The notes: generated from the sequence alone by a model not told the origin. A DNA stretch of 64,000 nucleotides from Algoriphagus sp. CAU 1675 (GCF_029222925.1 NZ_JARHUI010000002.1:372001-436000); one strand, 5' to 3'. Positions 44,264 through 54,824 are shown, counted from the stretch's first letter. Made by a program: numbers and translations.

Positions 44264-47251
44264 ATGCTCAATTTTAAGAGAATAAACAATATCACAGGAT
44301 GGGTGGTCTTTGCGATAGCCACTCTCGTATATGTATTGACAGTCGAGGAGACAGCCAGCTTTTGGGATCCAGGAGAATTTATTGCGGTTTCATACAAGCT
44401 TCAAGTACCCCACCCTCCGGGTGCTCCTTTTTTCCTTTTAATCTATAGGATGTTCAGCTTCCTCGCATTTGGAAATGGACTGGAAGTAGCTTATTGGATG
44501 AATGTGGGGAGTGCCCTGTTTTCAGGATTCACCATTCTTTTTCTTTTCTGGTCGATTACCCTTTTTGGTAGAAAACTGATGAAAATCCGGGAAGGATCGG
44601 AAAGTAAAGGAGACATCATCGGCCTTATGGGTGCCGGTATTGTAGGTTCCCTGATTTACACTTTTTCGGATAGCTTCTGGTTTTCTGCTGTAGAAGCGGA
44701 GGTATATGCCATGTCCTCCTTCTTCACTGCAATAGTGATTTGGGCCTTCTTAAAATGGGATGTGATCAAAGATCCTCGTGAGGAAAACAGATGGATGATA
44801 TTCATTGCCTATTTGGTGGGTCTTTCCATTGGTGTCCACTTGCTCAATCTGGTGACTTTGCCGGCTTTGGCCTTGATCTACTATTTCAAAAAATACGAGA
44901 ACCCAAACCTAAAAGGAGGGATTATTGCATTTATCCTTGGTGGAGTTGCGCTGGTTGTTATTAACAATATCATAATCCCGGGACTTCCAAGTCTTGCCGG
45001 TTCCACAGAAATATTTTTTGTAAACAGCCTAGGCATGCCTTTTGGCTCCGGGATAGTAGTCTTTGGTCTTGCTTTTTTTGCGACCCTGATTTACGTCTAT
45101 CGCTATTCCAGAAGAAAAGAACTGGCTACTTTAAATACAGTTTTACTTTCATTGATCTTTATCCTGATCGGATATAGCAGCTATACCCTGATCGTGATCC
45201 GAGCCAATCAAGATCCAGTGATCAATGAAAACGCACCAAAGGACATTATTAGTTATGTGTCCTATCTGAAACGTGAGCAATATGGATATCGTCCACTGCT
45301 TCATGGGCAGTATTTCACCGCCAAATTGGTTGACCAGGAAGAAGGAGCTCCTATTTATCGTAAAGGAAAAGACCGTTACGAAATAGCCGACTACCAACTG
45401 ATCAATACCTATGAGCCTGAGAAAACCACAATACTTCCTCGTATTTATTCCACTCAGGAGAATCACAAGCGTATCTATAGACAAAAACTAGGACTGAGGG
45501 AAGGCCAGGAACCAACCTTTGGGGACAATATTTACTTCATGCTCAGCCACCAGTTGGGGCACATGTACTGGAGATATTTCATGTGGAATTTCTCCGGAAG
45601 AGAAAGTGACTTTACCGATGCCCCATGGATGGGAATTACCGATGCCCTAGAAGATAAATACCCGGACTACATCAAAGAAAACAAAGGGCACAACAACTAC
45701 CTGATGCTTCCCCTTCTCTTAGGGATCATCGGGCTGTTTTTCCAGGCAAAAGCCGATCCCAAGTCTTTTTATGTAAATCTGATGCTCTTCCTGATGATGG
45801 GTGTGGTGTTAGTGCTTTATCTCAATTCACCTCCTATAGAGCCCAGAGAACGAGACTATATCTACGTAGGTAGCTTTTATGCATTTGCCATCTGGGCAGG
45901 TCTGGGAGTTTTGGCCATCGCAAATGGATTAAACAAATTCACCAAAAATACCGTGAATTCAGGTCTGATCGCCACCTTAATTACCCTTCCGATTGCAGGA
46001 ATTATGGCATCCGAAAACTGGAATGACCATGACAGAAAGGACAGGTATTTCTCAGTGGATTCGGCAAGAAATTTCCTGGCGTCTTGCGCCCCTAATGCAA
46101 TTCTATTTACAGGCGGGGACAATGACACTTTCCCGCTATGGTATGTACAAGAAGTAGAAGGCTTCAGAACTGATGTACGCGTAATTGTACTCAGCTACTT
46201 TGATACGGATTGGTATGTCGAGCAAATGACCCGTCCGGTGCATGAATCCAATGCATTGCCTTTCTCTCTTGGACCAGAACGTTATCAGAAGGGTACCAAT
46301 GATGTGCTTTATGTGATGGAAAGGGATGGACTGGATGCAATTTCTGCAAAGGAATACCTAAAACTGCTCAATTCCGGATCTGACCTCCTCAAGATGCAGA
46401 CAGGAGGAAAAAGTGTGGTCAACATGGTTCCTTCCAGAAACCTGATCCTGGATGTGGACAGTAATTCGGTAGCAAAACAAGAGATCATTCCTGCAGAGTT
46501 CGCCCCGCTGTTTACTCCGCAAATGAACCTTCAAATAAAGGGACAATACGTCACCAAAGGTACTTTGATGCTTTTGGATCTGATCGTATCCAATAACTGG
46601 GACAGACCGATATATTTCAACAACACCTCCCTTGCAACCATTGGCCTCAACTTGGAGAATCACGTGGTTATGGAAGGTCTGACCTATCGCCTATTACCGG
46701 TAAGAAAGCCAAGCATGCTCAGAGAAGAGTTGGTCAACACGGACCTGGCTTATGAAAACTACCTCACCAAATTTGCCTTTAGAGGAATGAATGATCCTAA
46801 TGCCTATTTGGATGAAGAGTACCGTAGATTTGCTTCCAACCACAGAAGTGCCATCAACAGCATCGCCATTGCTCTATTGGATAAAGATGACATGGAAAAG
46901 GCGGCCAACATCCTGAATTATGGACTGGAAGTAATGCCGAATGAGGCCATTCCTTATGACCTTTCCAGTGGGCAGTCTGTCCCATTGTTCTTTGAGGTAG
47001 GCGAAGAAGAGAAAGCTTTGGATATCATCGATAAAGTATCCAAGAAATCCCTGGATATGATTGAATTTTATACCCGGGAAAACAGGGACTATGACCGGGA
47101 GATGATGATTTCCATAGAAATGGTCAAATACTTTATCCCGCTTCTGGAAGAAAGAGGCTATGAGGAAAAGGCCGGGGATTTGCAAATAAGACTAGAACAA
47201 TTATTGGGTGCTGAGGCTAACAGTCGTGGGGCCCTTCAGCGAAACGACTAA
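44264..47251 (+). CDS. DUF2723 membrane protein (GT117-type glycosyltransferase)
   Basis: A 995-residue protein with about a dozen membrane helices in the first 580 residues, then a large soluble domain and helical TPR-like repeats at the C-terminus. The start (TVEETASFWDPGEFIAVSYKLQVPHPPGAPFF) is the DUF2723 core, with the Asp-Pro-Gly-Glu segment in the first periplasmic loop as in GT-C enzymes. A second marker is SPPIEPRERDYIYVGSFYAFAIW. Such proteins are placed with glycosyltransferase family 117 and are probably protein or lipid glycosylation enzymes; substrate unknown. It is monocistronic. Confidence 0.88.
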   Translation: MLNFKRINNITGWVVFAIATLVYVLTVEETASFWDPGEFIAVSYKLQVPHPPGAPFFLLIYRMFSFLAFGNGLEVAYWMNVGSALFSGFTILFLFWSITLFGRKLMKIREGSESKGDIIGLMGAGIVGSLIYTFSDSFWFSAVEAEVYAMSSFFTAIVIWAFLKWDVIKDPREENRWMIFIAYLVGLSIGVHLLNLVTLPALALIYYFKKYENPNLKGGIIAFILGGVALVVINNIIIPGLPSLAGSTEIFFVNSLGMPFGSGIVVFGLAFFATLIYVYRYSRRKELATLNTVLLSLIFILIGYSSYTLIVIRANQDPVINENAPKDIISYVSYLKREQYGYRPLLHGQYFTAKLVDQEEGAPIYRKGKDRYEIADYQLINTYEPEKTTILPRIYSTQENHKRIYRQKLGLREGQEPTFGDNIYFMLSHQLGHMYWRYFMWNFSGRESDFTDAPWMGITDALEDKYPDYIKENKGHNNYLMLPLLLGIIGLFFQAKADPKSFYVNLMLFLMMGVVLVLYLNSPPIEPRERDYIYVGSFYAFAIWAGLGVLAIANGLNKFTKNTVNSGLIATLITLPIAGIMASENWNDHDRKDRYFSVDSARNFLASCAPNAILFTGGDNDTFPLWYVQEVEGFRTDVRVIVLSYFDTDWYVEQMTRPVHESNALPFSLGPERYQKGTNDVLYVMERDGLDAISAKEYLKLLNSGSDLLKMQTGGKSVVNMVPSRNLILDVDSNSVAKQEIIPAEFAPLFTPQMNLQIKGQYVTKGTLMLLDLIVSNNWDRPIYFNNTSLATIGLNLENHVVMEGLTYRLLPVRKPSMLREELVNTDLAYENYLTKFAFRGMNDPNAYLDEEYRRFASNHRSAINSIAIALLDKDDMEKAANILNYGLEVMPNEAIPYDLSSGQSVPLFFEVGEEEKALDIIDKVSKKSLDMIEFYTRENRDYDREMMISIEMVKYFIPLLEERGYEEKAGDLQIRLEQLLGAEANSRGALQRND

Positions 47252-47256
47252 AAAAA

Positions 47257-47285
47257 TTAACCCCGGGAGAATCTCCCGGGGTTAA
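47257..47285 (-). terminator. Strong terminator between DUF2723 gene and porin gene
   Basis: TTAACCCCGGGAGA and TCTCCCGGGGTTAA are exact 14-base complements around one central base (effective loop AGAATCT). The T run is on the minus strand. It serves the porin and probably also the convergent DUF2723 gene. Confidence 0.85.
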
Positions 47286-47293
47286 AACCTCTA

Positions 47294-48640
47294 TCAAAAA
47301 GCAAATTGGTACTGTAAGACCATCATTCCCTTTCGGGATGCAGAGGTATTTTTCACCAATTTCCCAGTAGATCCCTCTACCAGAATTGGCCGACTTTGAT
47401 AATCTAAAGAAAGCTTGGATCTATGTCCTGCCTGAAGCCAGTTGACACCCAAATCAAAAACCGTGATCGGGTCTTGGATTCGTTCATAATCAGAGACGAT
47501 CAATTGAGCATAAGGCTGTAGAGTACCGGATTTACCAAGCAAGTCATCTCTCATCAAATAACCGGCCTGAGCATAGTACACCTGACCTGTTCCGATTAAG
47601 GGAAATTTATTGCCTGCTCCGTTAAATGTTCCCTGAGAGTTCACCCCATTAGCGGAATTGATTGCTCCTCCATTCCTCAAATAATTAGGCCCAAAATCAT
47701 AATCTATGAAAGCAGCATAGGCAGTAATAGCTGTTCCTTTATCCTTATTGATAGGAGCATCATAGAAAACGTCCAAACCCAATTGCTTACTCGCCTGCTG
47801 AAGTACAGGGCCTTGGGCAGTTTCTCGGTAATCCATCGCATTGTCCTGGTAGGAAAAACCTCCTCCTATATTGAATACATTCTTCTTGCCTAGGTAAGAT
47901 CCTGTCATGTATGGAAACTGATTGCTTTCCTTATCCCTAAACTGCCACATCAAATAGGACTGGTAGTCCATAGAAGGAGCGGTAGTGCTGTAATAAGCTA
48001 CTCCGGCAACCCCATCTGGCAAGGTAGGCACTGCACTTAATGCAGTCTGAATCGGGAAAGGATTGGAAGCGGAGAATCTATAGCCCAGTCCACCAAGTTG
48101 TCCTTTGGCATAGACACCCAATCTTCTAACAAATTGATCCGTAACATCATTGGTGGACTCCATGATATAAGGAAGGTCCATACCCAAAATACTTCCTACG
48201 GAAGAAGAAGAATACCGGGTAGTACCGTTCCATCCATGTAAGCCAGCCCCTATGGTCAATTTATCAGGTATAACAGCGTATTCCGCTGTCACATCATGCA
48301 AAAACAGGCCGGGCTTCCTGCCAGAAAGAGAACCAAAACTATTGATTCCAAATTGGGTATACACAAATATCTGATCGGTAATCTGACCAAACATCTGGTA
48401 TCTCACCCGTCTTAAACCTACATCAAACCCATCATTTTTTGGTGTCCCATAGATTGTGGAGCCCGGGTTAAAGTCTGTATACCTCACCCATATCTGGGCC
48501 AGGCCAGTACCTTTTACCCAATGGGTTTTTTCTTCATTCAGAAAGACTTTTAAATCTTTGTCTCCCTGAGCCTCACTTTTGTGTATTAAACCCGCCGTCA
48601 GAACCAGGCCGACGAAGAGTTTTTTCAAGATATTATTCAC
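47294..48640 (-). CDS. Outer-membrane porin near the carbon uptake operon
   Basis: A 448-residue beta-barrel with a signal peptide (MNNILKKLFVGLVLTAGL to KSEAQ). The segments LAQIWVRYTDFNPGS, GLRRVRYQMFGQITDQIFVYTQFG and the C-terminal MMVLQYQFAF resemble phosphate-selective porins O/P. It is on the same strand as the dabA-dabB-sulP genes but behind a terminator, so it is probably a separate unit. Passage of bicarbonate or another anion is a guess from position. Confidence 0.78.
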   Translation of the reverse strand: MNNILKKLFVGLVLTAGLIHKSEAQGDKDLKVFLNEEKTHWVKGTGLAQIWVRYTDFNPGSTIYGTPKNDGFDVGLRRVRYQMFGQITDQIFVYTQFGINSFGSLSGRKPGLFLHDVTAEYAVIPDKLTIGAGLHGWNGTTRYSSSSVGSILGMDLPYIMESTNDVTDQFVRRLGVYAKGQLGGLGYRFSASNPFPIQTALSAVPTLPDGVAGVAYYSTTAPSMDYQSYLMWQFRDKESNQFPYMTGSYLGKKNVFNIGGGFSYQDNAMDYRETAQGPVLQQASKQLGLDVFYDAPINKDKGTAITAYAAFIDYDFGPNYLRNGGAINSANGVNSQGTFNGAGNKFPLIGTGQVYYAQAGYLMRDDLLGKSGTLQPYAQLIVSDYERIQDPITVFDLGVNWLQAGHRSKLSLDYQSRPILVEGSTGKLVKNTSASRKGMMVLQYQFAF

Positions 48641-48669
48641 GAATTTTAGTGTTAAATAAAAGAAATAGA

Positions 48670-48703
48670 ATTCCGGGGAGCCCTCAAAAAGGACTCCCGG
48701 AAT
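48670..48703 (-). terminator. Terminator of the dabA-dabB-sulP operon
   Basis: ATTCCGGGGAGCCCT and AGGACTCCCGGAAT pair with one mismatch and one bulge around a CAAAA loop. Downstream on the minus strand the sequence is T-rich. It begins 30 bases after the sulP stop. Confidence 0.7.
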
Positions 48704-48732
48704 GGTCTAACAGGTTAAAACTAAAGAAGAAA

Positions 48733-50328
48733 TTAGGCGTTTACCAATTTTCTGGCAGCCAAATGATGACTGGATACCGCTTTATGATTTTCCAGACCGA
48801 TGATTTTCACTGTACCACCGTGCTCCTCATATTCATGCTGGAAATGATGGAGATTCTCCATTACGGAGTGATCCACCAGCTTGGTATTTTTAAGGTCGAT
48901 AGTCACATTGAAACCGGCTGGGATTTCTTCCAGCTTTCTTTTGATTCCCAAAAAGTTGGAAAAAACTGCGGCTTTATCGATTTCCACCAAATACTCGTTT
49001 CCTTCAAATGAAACTACTGTTGGAGCTTTAAAGAATGAGCTGATCGGAGTTCCGTTGATCAAATGGATGATCATTTTCAACACAATACCCGCAGCAATTC
49101 CAACCAACAAATCTTCGAAAATGGTGAAGAAAATAGTCACCAAGAAAATTGCCAATTGCTCTTTTCCGATTTTGAATGTATTAACAAACTCTTTAGGGTG
49201 AGCCAACTTGATACCTACAGTGATCAACATGGCAGCCAAAGCCGCATTTGGGATCATCTCAATAACAGGGGTAGCCAAAAGCACAAACAACAAAATGAAG
49301 AATCCATGGAAGAAGTTTGCCCAACGGGTTTTAGCGCCACTGTTGACATTGGCAGAACTACGGGCTACCTCAGAGATCATTGGAAGTCCTCCCAACAAAG
49401 CAGCCAAAGTATTACCAGCCCCTACTGCAATCAAATCCTTATCATTATTGGATTTTCTCTTATAAGGATCCACCAAGTCAATGGCTTTGACTGTAAGCAA
49501 GGACTCTAGAGTACCAACCAAGGCAAACATGATCACATATTTGATAAATACCCCAGCCTGAGATATACCAGAGAAATCCGCATTGAATTTCACGTTTTCA
49601 ACAAAGTTCCCGATATGAAGCAATGCATATGCAGGTTCTGTATGTTCAAAATCCATAATCAACTCAGCAGGAATAGCGATCAACAACACCACCAATGGAG
49701 CGGGGATTTTCTTGATAGTCTGGTTTTTGATATAAGGCCAACCCATCATAACCGCCAAACTGACTGCCCCGACTAAAGTGGCTTTGGGGTCTAGATTGGC
49801 AATAAACTTCGGAATGGAAGAGATCATACCAAACACGCTTAATCCTTTGTACAACTCTGGATTCACATCCAAAAGTACAGGAACCTGTTTCGCGATGATG
49901 ATAATACCAATCGCTGCCAACATACCGTGAATTGCAGAAAGGGGGAAAATATCGGCAAGCTTTCCTAGTTTGAAAACCCCAAACAGGATCTGTACCAAAC
50001 CTGCAACCACCATGGCACCGAGCGCAAGTCTCCAACCTGCTTCACCACCTCCAAATTCGGCAACGGATCCCGCTACCACGACAATCAGACCAGCAGCTGG
50101 ACCTTTGATGGTCATTCTGGAACCTGCAATAAAGCTTACTACTAAACCGCCAATAATAGCGGTCAACAAACCCATGATAGGCGGGAAATCAGAGGCCTTG
50201 GCAATACCCAAACTTAGAGGCATTGCTAATAGGAATACAACAAATCCGGCAGTAGCATCTGCTGACAAATTTTCTTTAAATCCTGCCCATCCGTCTTTTG
50301 GGGCCTGGAGTTTTGATGAATTTTTCAT
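48733..50328 (-). CDS. SulP-family anion transporter with STAS domain
   Basis: A 531-residue inner-membrane protein: cytoplasmic N-terminus, about 12-14 membrane helices starting DATAGFVVFLLAMPLSLGIA, and a C-terminal STAS domain (about 440-525, VEIDKAAVFSNFLG, LVDHSVMENLHHF). SulP proteins carry sulfate, bicarbonate or other anions; the BicA group takes up bicarbonate with Na+. Placement directly after dabA-dabB suggests bicarbonate, which is inference; sulfate remains possible given the sulfur module 5 kb away. A 48-base gap to dabB holds the perfect hairpin GTGAGG-GTT-CCTCAC (50350-50364). Confidence 0.9.
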   Translation of the reverse strand: MKNSSKLQAPKDGWAGFKENLSADATAGFVVFLLAMPLSLGIAKASDFPPIMGLLTAIIGGLVVSFIAGSRMTIKGPAAGLIVVVAGSVAEFGGGEAGWRLALGAMVVAGLVQILFGVFKLGKLADIFPLSAIHGMLAAIGIIIIAKQVPVLLDVNPELYKGLSVFGMISSIPKFIANLDPKATLVGAVSLAVMMGWPYIKNQTIKKIPAPLVVLLIAIPAELIMDFEHTEPAYALLHIGNFVENVKFNADFSGISQAGVFIKYVIMFALVGTLESLLTVKAIDLVDPYKRKSNNDKDLIAVGAGNTLAALLGGLPMISEVARSSANVNSGAKTRWANFFHGFFILLFVLLATPVIEMIPNAALAAMLITVGIKLAHPKEFVNTFKIGKEQLAIFLVTIFFTIFEDLLVGIAAGIVLKMIIHLINGTPISSFFKAPTVVSFEGNEYLVEIDKAAVFSNFLGIKRKLEEIPAGFNVTIDLKNTKLVDHSVMENLHHFQHEYEEHGGTVKIIGLENHKAVSSHHLAARKLVNA

Positions 50329-50349
50329 TAGGATAAATATTTTTTAAAG

Positions 50350-50364
50350 GTGAGGGTTCCTCAC
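50350..50364 (-). repeat. Short hairpin between dabB and sulP
   Basis: GTGAGG and CCTCAC pair perfectly around GTT. There is no T run, so it is more likely an RNA-stability or expression-balancing element than a terminator. Confidence 0.45.
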
Positions 50365-50376
50365 TTTGGATATGAC

Positions 50377-52326
50377 TTAATTAGTTGACTTGGTTGATTT
50401 GAAGGCAAGTCCCCTTCTGTTTCTTGAGCTGCCTAAAGAGAATTTTCCCCTTCCTCTTCTGGAATAATCATCTTCTTCGGTGATGTCTAGTTTAGTCCCC
50501 AGGAATAATCTGGCGAATATCCTGACTGTCACCACTCCTTCCATGACAAAGGCAAGAGCAGCGAAGAGCGCCAGGAAGAATTGATCATCTTTGATATGGG
50601 AGAAAAGAAGGTCCACACCCAAGAAGGTTGGTGAAAGTGGGAATCCCATTAATCCAAGAGCACTGAGCAAAAACAGGAATGCCGGCACAGGATACCGTTT
50701 CACATATCCCTGATACTCATATAGTCCAGACTGACCTGTTTTGGCCTTCAACCAGGAAATAATTCCCAGTCCGCTCAAGCCAAAAACGATAACACCGCTC
50801 ATGTAGATCGCAATTTCCCCCAAAGCAAACTGCTCATTCTCAGCAATCGCCAAGACCATCCACAAATGGTTCATGATAAGCAGAGTCCAGCTGAGTCGAG
50901 CAGACCTCCTTTCGGAAAAAGCCTTCAGCACCATCAACAAGGCAATGAATGAAAAGACAAAGGGTAAATAGAAATGGATGCTTTCCGGAATATTATATCC
51001 TATGACTAGCAAAACCACTCCCACCAAATAACTTGGCACGAAGTAAAAAAGAACTGATTTATAGGTCAGAAAATCCAACTTGTGCCCCAGACTTTTAAAA
51101 GGCCTAAAGACCAACTTGTTCATCAGCTTATCCAGGTTCCACTCCTTGATGCTCCATATATAGAAAGAAAGGAACAAGCGCTGGCTTAATCCGAATCTCT
51201 TTTTCTTTTCCTGAGGCTCAAACTCATAAAATTGCTCTCGGATCAGGTAACTTACAATAGAAGGAGAAACCAGCAATTGATAGGTTCTGAGGAAAGCATT
51301 TCCTGCAAAATGGATCAATGCGAGTACCTCAAATCCCGCTGCCACTTCTATAAACATGATCCCGATCTGGGTAAGCGATGCATAACCGACCTGAGTTTTC
51401 ACGGAGGTTTGTACTCTCGCAATCATAGTGGAAAGCACCGCCGTGATCAATCCTATCGCTCCGATAATGAATCGTACTGCTATTTGATTTTCCCAGAATG
51501 GGAAAGTTCTCAACAGTAGAAACACACCCAAATGAACAGAAAGGGAGCCATAGAAAATGGCCGATGAAGGAGTTGGTCCCTCCATCGCTCTAGGCAACCA
51601 GGAAGAGAATGGGAATTGGGCTGACTTTGCAGCTGCTGCCAAAAGTAGAGCTACAGAGATAAACAGGCCGATTCCAGAATGTCCCAAAAGATGCTCAGAG
51701 ACTAATTCTGCATTGTTGAGTTTCAGGAAGGTGACGTTTTCATGCCATAGGTGGTGACTTGCCCACATGGCCAGAATCATCCCTACATCCCCTATTCTAT
51801 AGACAGAGAAAACCTTGATTGCATTTCGGGTCGGAAGGTAATTTTGTCGGTAAAAAGCCACCAAAAGAAACGAGGAAAGTCCCAAAACCTCCCAGCCTAC
51901 AAACAAAGTCTCGAAATTACCGGCCAAAACGGTCACGTTGTAGCCTAAGTAAAAGAAGAGCACTGTATTGAAAAACCGCTTGTATCCGCTTTCACGGTGC
52001 AGGTAATAACGGCTATAGAATGTGATCAAGAAGGTCAATAAAGCCCCCATCAACACATAAACCGCACTAACCCTGTCAAAGAAAAAGTCCACCAAAAACT
52101 CAAAGTCATGGGATTTGTATAGGACAATTTCCTTCAGGTTCAGGGTTTCAAAACCCTGAATTGCCCAGAAGACCAGAAATACCAGAATACTGAGCAAATT
52201 GAGTCCTGCGGTATAAAATGCCACACGGGAAAGCAAATACTCCTTCCTTTCAGGTACCAATAGGCTTAATGCAAAACCGACAAGAGGTATCCCTATCATC
52301 AGTTGAATCCAAGTTGACAATTCCAT
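50377..52326 (-). CDS. dabB: DabB-type proton-conducting membrane subunit
   Basis: A 649-residue protein of the NuoL/MrpA superfamily with about 14-16 membrane helices. Conserved antiporter features include the Glu/Lys helices around VGWEVLGLSSFLLVAFYR, SWLPRAMEGPTPSSAIFYGSLSVHLG and a His-containing HFAGNAFLRTYQLL. The ATG overlaps the dabA stop (TAATG), typical of dab operons. With DabA it forms the energy-coupled inorganic carbon pump, probably using an inward H+ or Na+ flow. The C-terminal 30 residues (SRRGRGKFSLGSSRNRRG) form an unusual basic tail. Confidence 0.88.
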   Translation of the reverse strand: MELSTWIQLMIGIPLVGFALSLLVPERKEYLLSRVAFYTAGLNLLSILVFLVFWAIQGFETLNLKEIVLYKSHDFEFLVDFFFDRVSAVYVLMGALLTFLITFYSRYYLHRESGYKRFFNTVLFFYLGYNVTVLAGNFETLFVGWEVLGLSSFLLVAFYRQNYLPTRNAIKVFSVYRIGDVGMILAMWASHHLWHENVTFLKLNNAELVSEHLLGHSGIGLFISVALLLAAAAKSAQFPFSSWLPRAMEGPTPSSAIFYGSLSVHLGVFLLLRTFPFWENQIAVRFIIGAIGLITAVLSTMIARVQTSVKTQVGYASLTQIGIMFIEVAAGFEVLALIHFAGNAFLRTYQLLVSPSIVSYLIREQFYEFEPQEKKKRFGLSQRLFLSFYIWSIKEWNLDKLMNKLVFRPFKSLGHKLDFLTYKSVLFYFVPSYLVGVVLLVIGYNIPESIHFYLPFVFSFIALLMVLKAFSERRSARLSWTLLIMNHLWMVLAIAENEQFALGEIAIYMSGVIVFGLSGLGIISWLKAKTGQSGLYEYQGYVKRYPVPAFLFLLSALGLMGFPLSPTFLGVDLLFSHIKDDQFFLALFAALAFVMEGVVTVRIFARLFLGTKLDITEEDDYSRRGRGKFSLGSSRNRRGLAFKSTKSTN

Positions 52327-54824
52327 TACATTGAGTCGATTAGGTAAACAGGCAAATTATCATGGGAGCTCATGAGCTTGTCCTTCAAATGATCCACATG
52401 GGAGATTGGAGTCAATGGCTCATAGATTTCAAAACCTCCATCCTTGAAGCGGTGGAAGGCTCCGGTGGCTGGATCCAACACAACAAAGTATACCCAGTAG
52501 TTTTTGATCCATTCATAAGTAGCCGGATTGGCAAGCAGTACATTCATGACTAACTCAGGGTCCTGCTCCACGATTAGCATCAGTCGAATTGGGTCATGGA
52601 TTTCTACCATTTGATAAGGCAAGCCCGTTCTCAGGTCTCCATCAGCCCCGTTGGCCACACCAATCAGCCCCATCACGTTGTGAGGAAGTTTGGTGCCAGC
52701 CCCAAGCTTCTCATTATCCATTCTGGAGAAATAATACTCCAGGTTGATCCCTCCACAAACAGGAGCTGCTGCACCAAGGATTTTCGCCAATGACTTTCCG
52801 TCCGGATCCTTTCTGTAATCATAGGAATTCAGAAATGCTCTACGATCCAAGAAAAGTCCTTTGATGGTTGACTTTCTGGAGACAATACAAAGGCTATTGG
52901 TAGCATGGTTGTATTCAGGACGTGGTTCAAACAGGGAGAATGCACGTTTTTTCACTGCTTCATGTAGCTTATTCATTGGTTTCCCCTTAACCACTGTCTC
53001 AAATCTTCTAGCCCGCTCCATAGCATTTACATCGAGTGATTTGACAAAAAGCTCCTCATTCCAACCGTGAAGTTGAAGATTGCTTTCTGACAGGATTTCT
53101 ACATCGTAGAATTCCATCTCGTCCTTCGTTGTATCATGCAAGCCTCCCAAAAACTGGGTGGTAACAGGTATCTCAATTCCTCTTTCGGCAAGAATTGCCC
53201 GAACCTTGGGATGGTTTCCCATGAAAGCCGCAACCCGCGCGTTTACCGAACCTGGCCTGCCGGAACAGGCTCCACAGTCATATCCAGCATAATGGGTATT
53301 GTTGATGCTGGAAGCTCCATGGCCAATCAGATACACGATTGGAGAAAATCTTTCTGTCAAGCCAATGCTTTTCAGCATACCTTCAACCCGGTCTGCCATT
53401 TCCTCCACTTTGAATCCTACCTGCAGACCGTCTTCGGTCTCGCCTGCATATTCGATGGAAAGAGTTCCCTTAGGGTCCATATGTTTGAAGGAAGAAACCT
53501 CCAAGGCAGAGCTGGAAGGCCGGAAAACATTGCGCACCAACCGCAAAGCAGACCAGAAGCCCAAGGTTTGGGCACTTAGCCAACCTCTGACAAGAGAGTG
53601 CGAATTCTGATGGAAGTGGGCATCGGTAGCCAGCTTTTTATGATTCGCGGTTTCTTTGATCAGGTATTTTGGAGTGACTGGAGCCGGGCAGACTTTGGTA
53701 TGGAATTTTCCATATTCAGGTTGGAAATAAAATTCCACATTAAAGAACCCTGGTGTACCATAGGTGGCACAGGACGGATCCAAAATCTCCAAATGCCTGC
53801 GGATCGAACACTCCCGGTCATCTATACAGAACAATGCCTGGAAACTCGGTGCTTCCGGAGCGACAGGAGTCGGTTCGACGGAGGAAATCCCTGCCAAAAC
53901 CTCATCATAATAGCTCCATTCGTAAGCTTCCTGCCAGCACTGTTGAACCAAATCGATCTCTTCAAACGGACTTGTTTCGAATAAATCCTTGGTTCTGTAA
54001 TGGAAACGTACCCCAATTGGAATCCAGTTTTCTCCAAACTTCTGATCCAAAGCATCTACTTCCAAAAGACATTCAAACAGGATCAAGTCTTCCAAGGTGA
54101 TTTTTTTGGAATCCAAAAGAGAGCCGGGATTACTTTCGAGGAAAGAAACCATTCCTGACCAACCCGGATGGGCAAACTGCTGGTCAAACAAATACCAACC
54201 ATATGCTTCTGGATTTCCAACAAGAATTTCCAAAACCATTTCCAAACTGAGTTCCGGGTCGTTTAGCAAGGCAATCGCCCTCTTGCTTTTCAAAATGGAA
54301 GAAAAGCTCTCCTTTTGGATTTGTCTTACCGCATCCAAAAAGCCATTGGCTTCTAAAGGAAATGACCAAATGGAAATCCCCTGATCCAGATAACCTGAAA
54401 GCAATCTGAACAAAAAGGGATGGGTAATCTTATCTAAATTGAAATGATAATCTGCCTTCCAATGAGCTCTTAAACGCCCTACTTTGGAAGTTCTTGAATC
54501 AGTGATTTGCTGATCCAGTAGTTTTACTATCCAGTGATTTGCTTCATTTTTCCCGAAGTGTTCGATCAACACACGATTTAGAATATCGCCTTTGATTTTT
54601 CCTTCGCGATAGAGTTTTCGGTATTCTTCCAAAGACAGATAGCCTTTGTAACCGAATTGAGCGCCTGCCTGCTTCAATGCCTGATGAAAGGGCATGTGCT
54701 GAAAAGCATGCAGCGTGTTATGGTGGACAAAGTCCTTTAGCGGTGCTTGGGATGGTAGGAAATGCTTCAGTTCATGAAGTATTTCCTCCAAACCAAATGC
54801 ACCCGCATGCAATGTATGGTCCAT
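52326..54824 (-). CDS. dabA: DabA (DUF2309) inorganic carbon uptake protein
   Basis: An 832-residue DUF2309/UPF0753 protein that resembles a beta-carbonic anhydrase. The zinc ligands of characterised DabA are all present with the right spacing: Cys333 and Asp335 (FCIDDREC), His502 (YLIGHGASS) and Cys517 (YDCGACSG). The N-terminal motif FVHHNTLHAFQH is also typical. DabA hydrates CO2 unidirectionally when driven by DabB, so bicarbonate accumulates in the cell. This is a heterotroph-like genome; bicarbonate would feed carboxylases. No carbonic anhydrase gene lies in the window. Confidence 0.93.
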   Translation of the reverse strand: MDHTLHAGAFGLEEILHELKHFLPSQAPLKDFVHHNTLHAFQHMPFHQALKQAGAQFGYKGYLSLEEYRKLYREGKIKGDILNRVLIEHFGKNEANHWIVKLLDQQITDSRTSKVGRLRAHWKADYHFNLDKITHPFLFRLLSGYLDQGISIWSFPLEANGFLDAVRQIQKESFSSILKSKRAIALLNDPELSLEMVLEILVGNPEAYGWYLFDQQFAHPGWSGMVSFLESNPGSLLDSKKITLEDLILFECLLEVDALDQKFGENWIPIGVRFHYRTKDLFETSPFEEIDLVQQCWQEAYEWSYYDEVLAGISSVEPTPVAPEAPSFQALFCIDDRECSIRRHLEILDPSCATYGTPGFFNVEFYFQPEYGKFHTKVCPAPVTPKYLIKETANHKKLATDAHFHQNSHSLVRGWLSAQTLGFWSALRLVRNVFRPSSSALEVSSFKHMDPKGTLSIEYAGETEDGLQVGFKVEEMADRVEGMLKSIGLTERFSPIVYLIGHGASSINNTHYAGYDCGACSGRPGSVNARVAAFMGNHPKVRAILAERGIEIPVTTQFLGGLHDTTKDEMEFYDVEILSESNLQLHGWNEELFVKSLDVNAMERARRFETVVKGKPMNKLHEAVKKRAFSLFEPRPEYNHATNSLCIVSRKSTIKGLFLDRRAFLNSYDYRKDPDGKSLAKILGAAAPVCGGINLEYYFSRMDNEKLGAGTKLPHNVMGLIGVANGADGDLRTGLPYQMVEIHDPIRLMLIVEQDPELVMNVLLANPATYEWIKNYWVYFVVLDPATGAFHRFKDGGFEIYEPLTPISHVDHLKDKLMSSHDNLPVYLIDSM

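Noticed and set aside
50350-50364. GTGAGG-GTT-CCTCAC before sulP as a seventh Crp/Fnr site
   Set aside because: The GTGA/TCAC half-sites are 7 bases apart instead of 6 and no TAnnTTTG box stands at the required distance; it is inside an operon.
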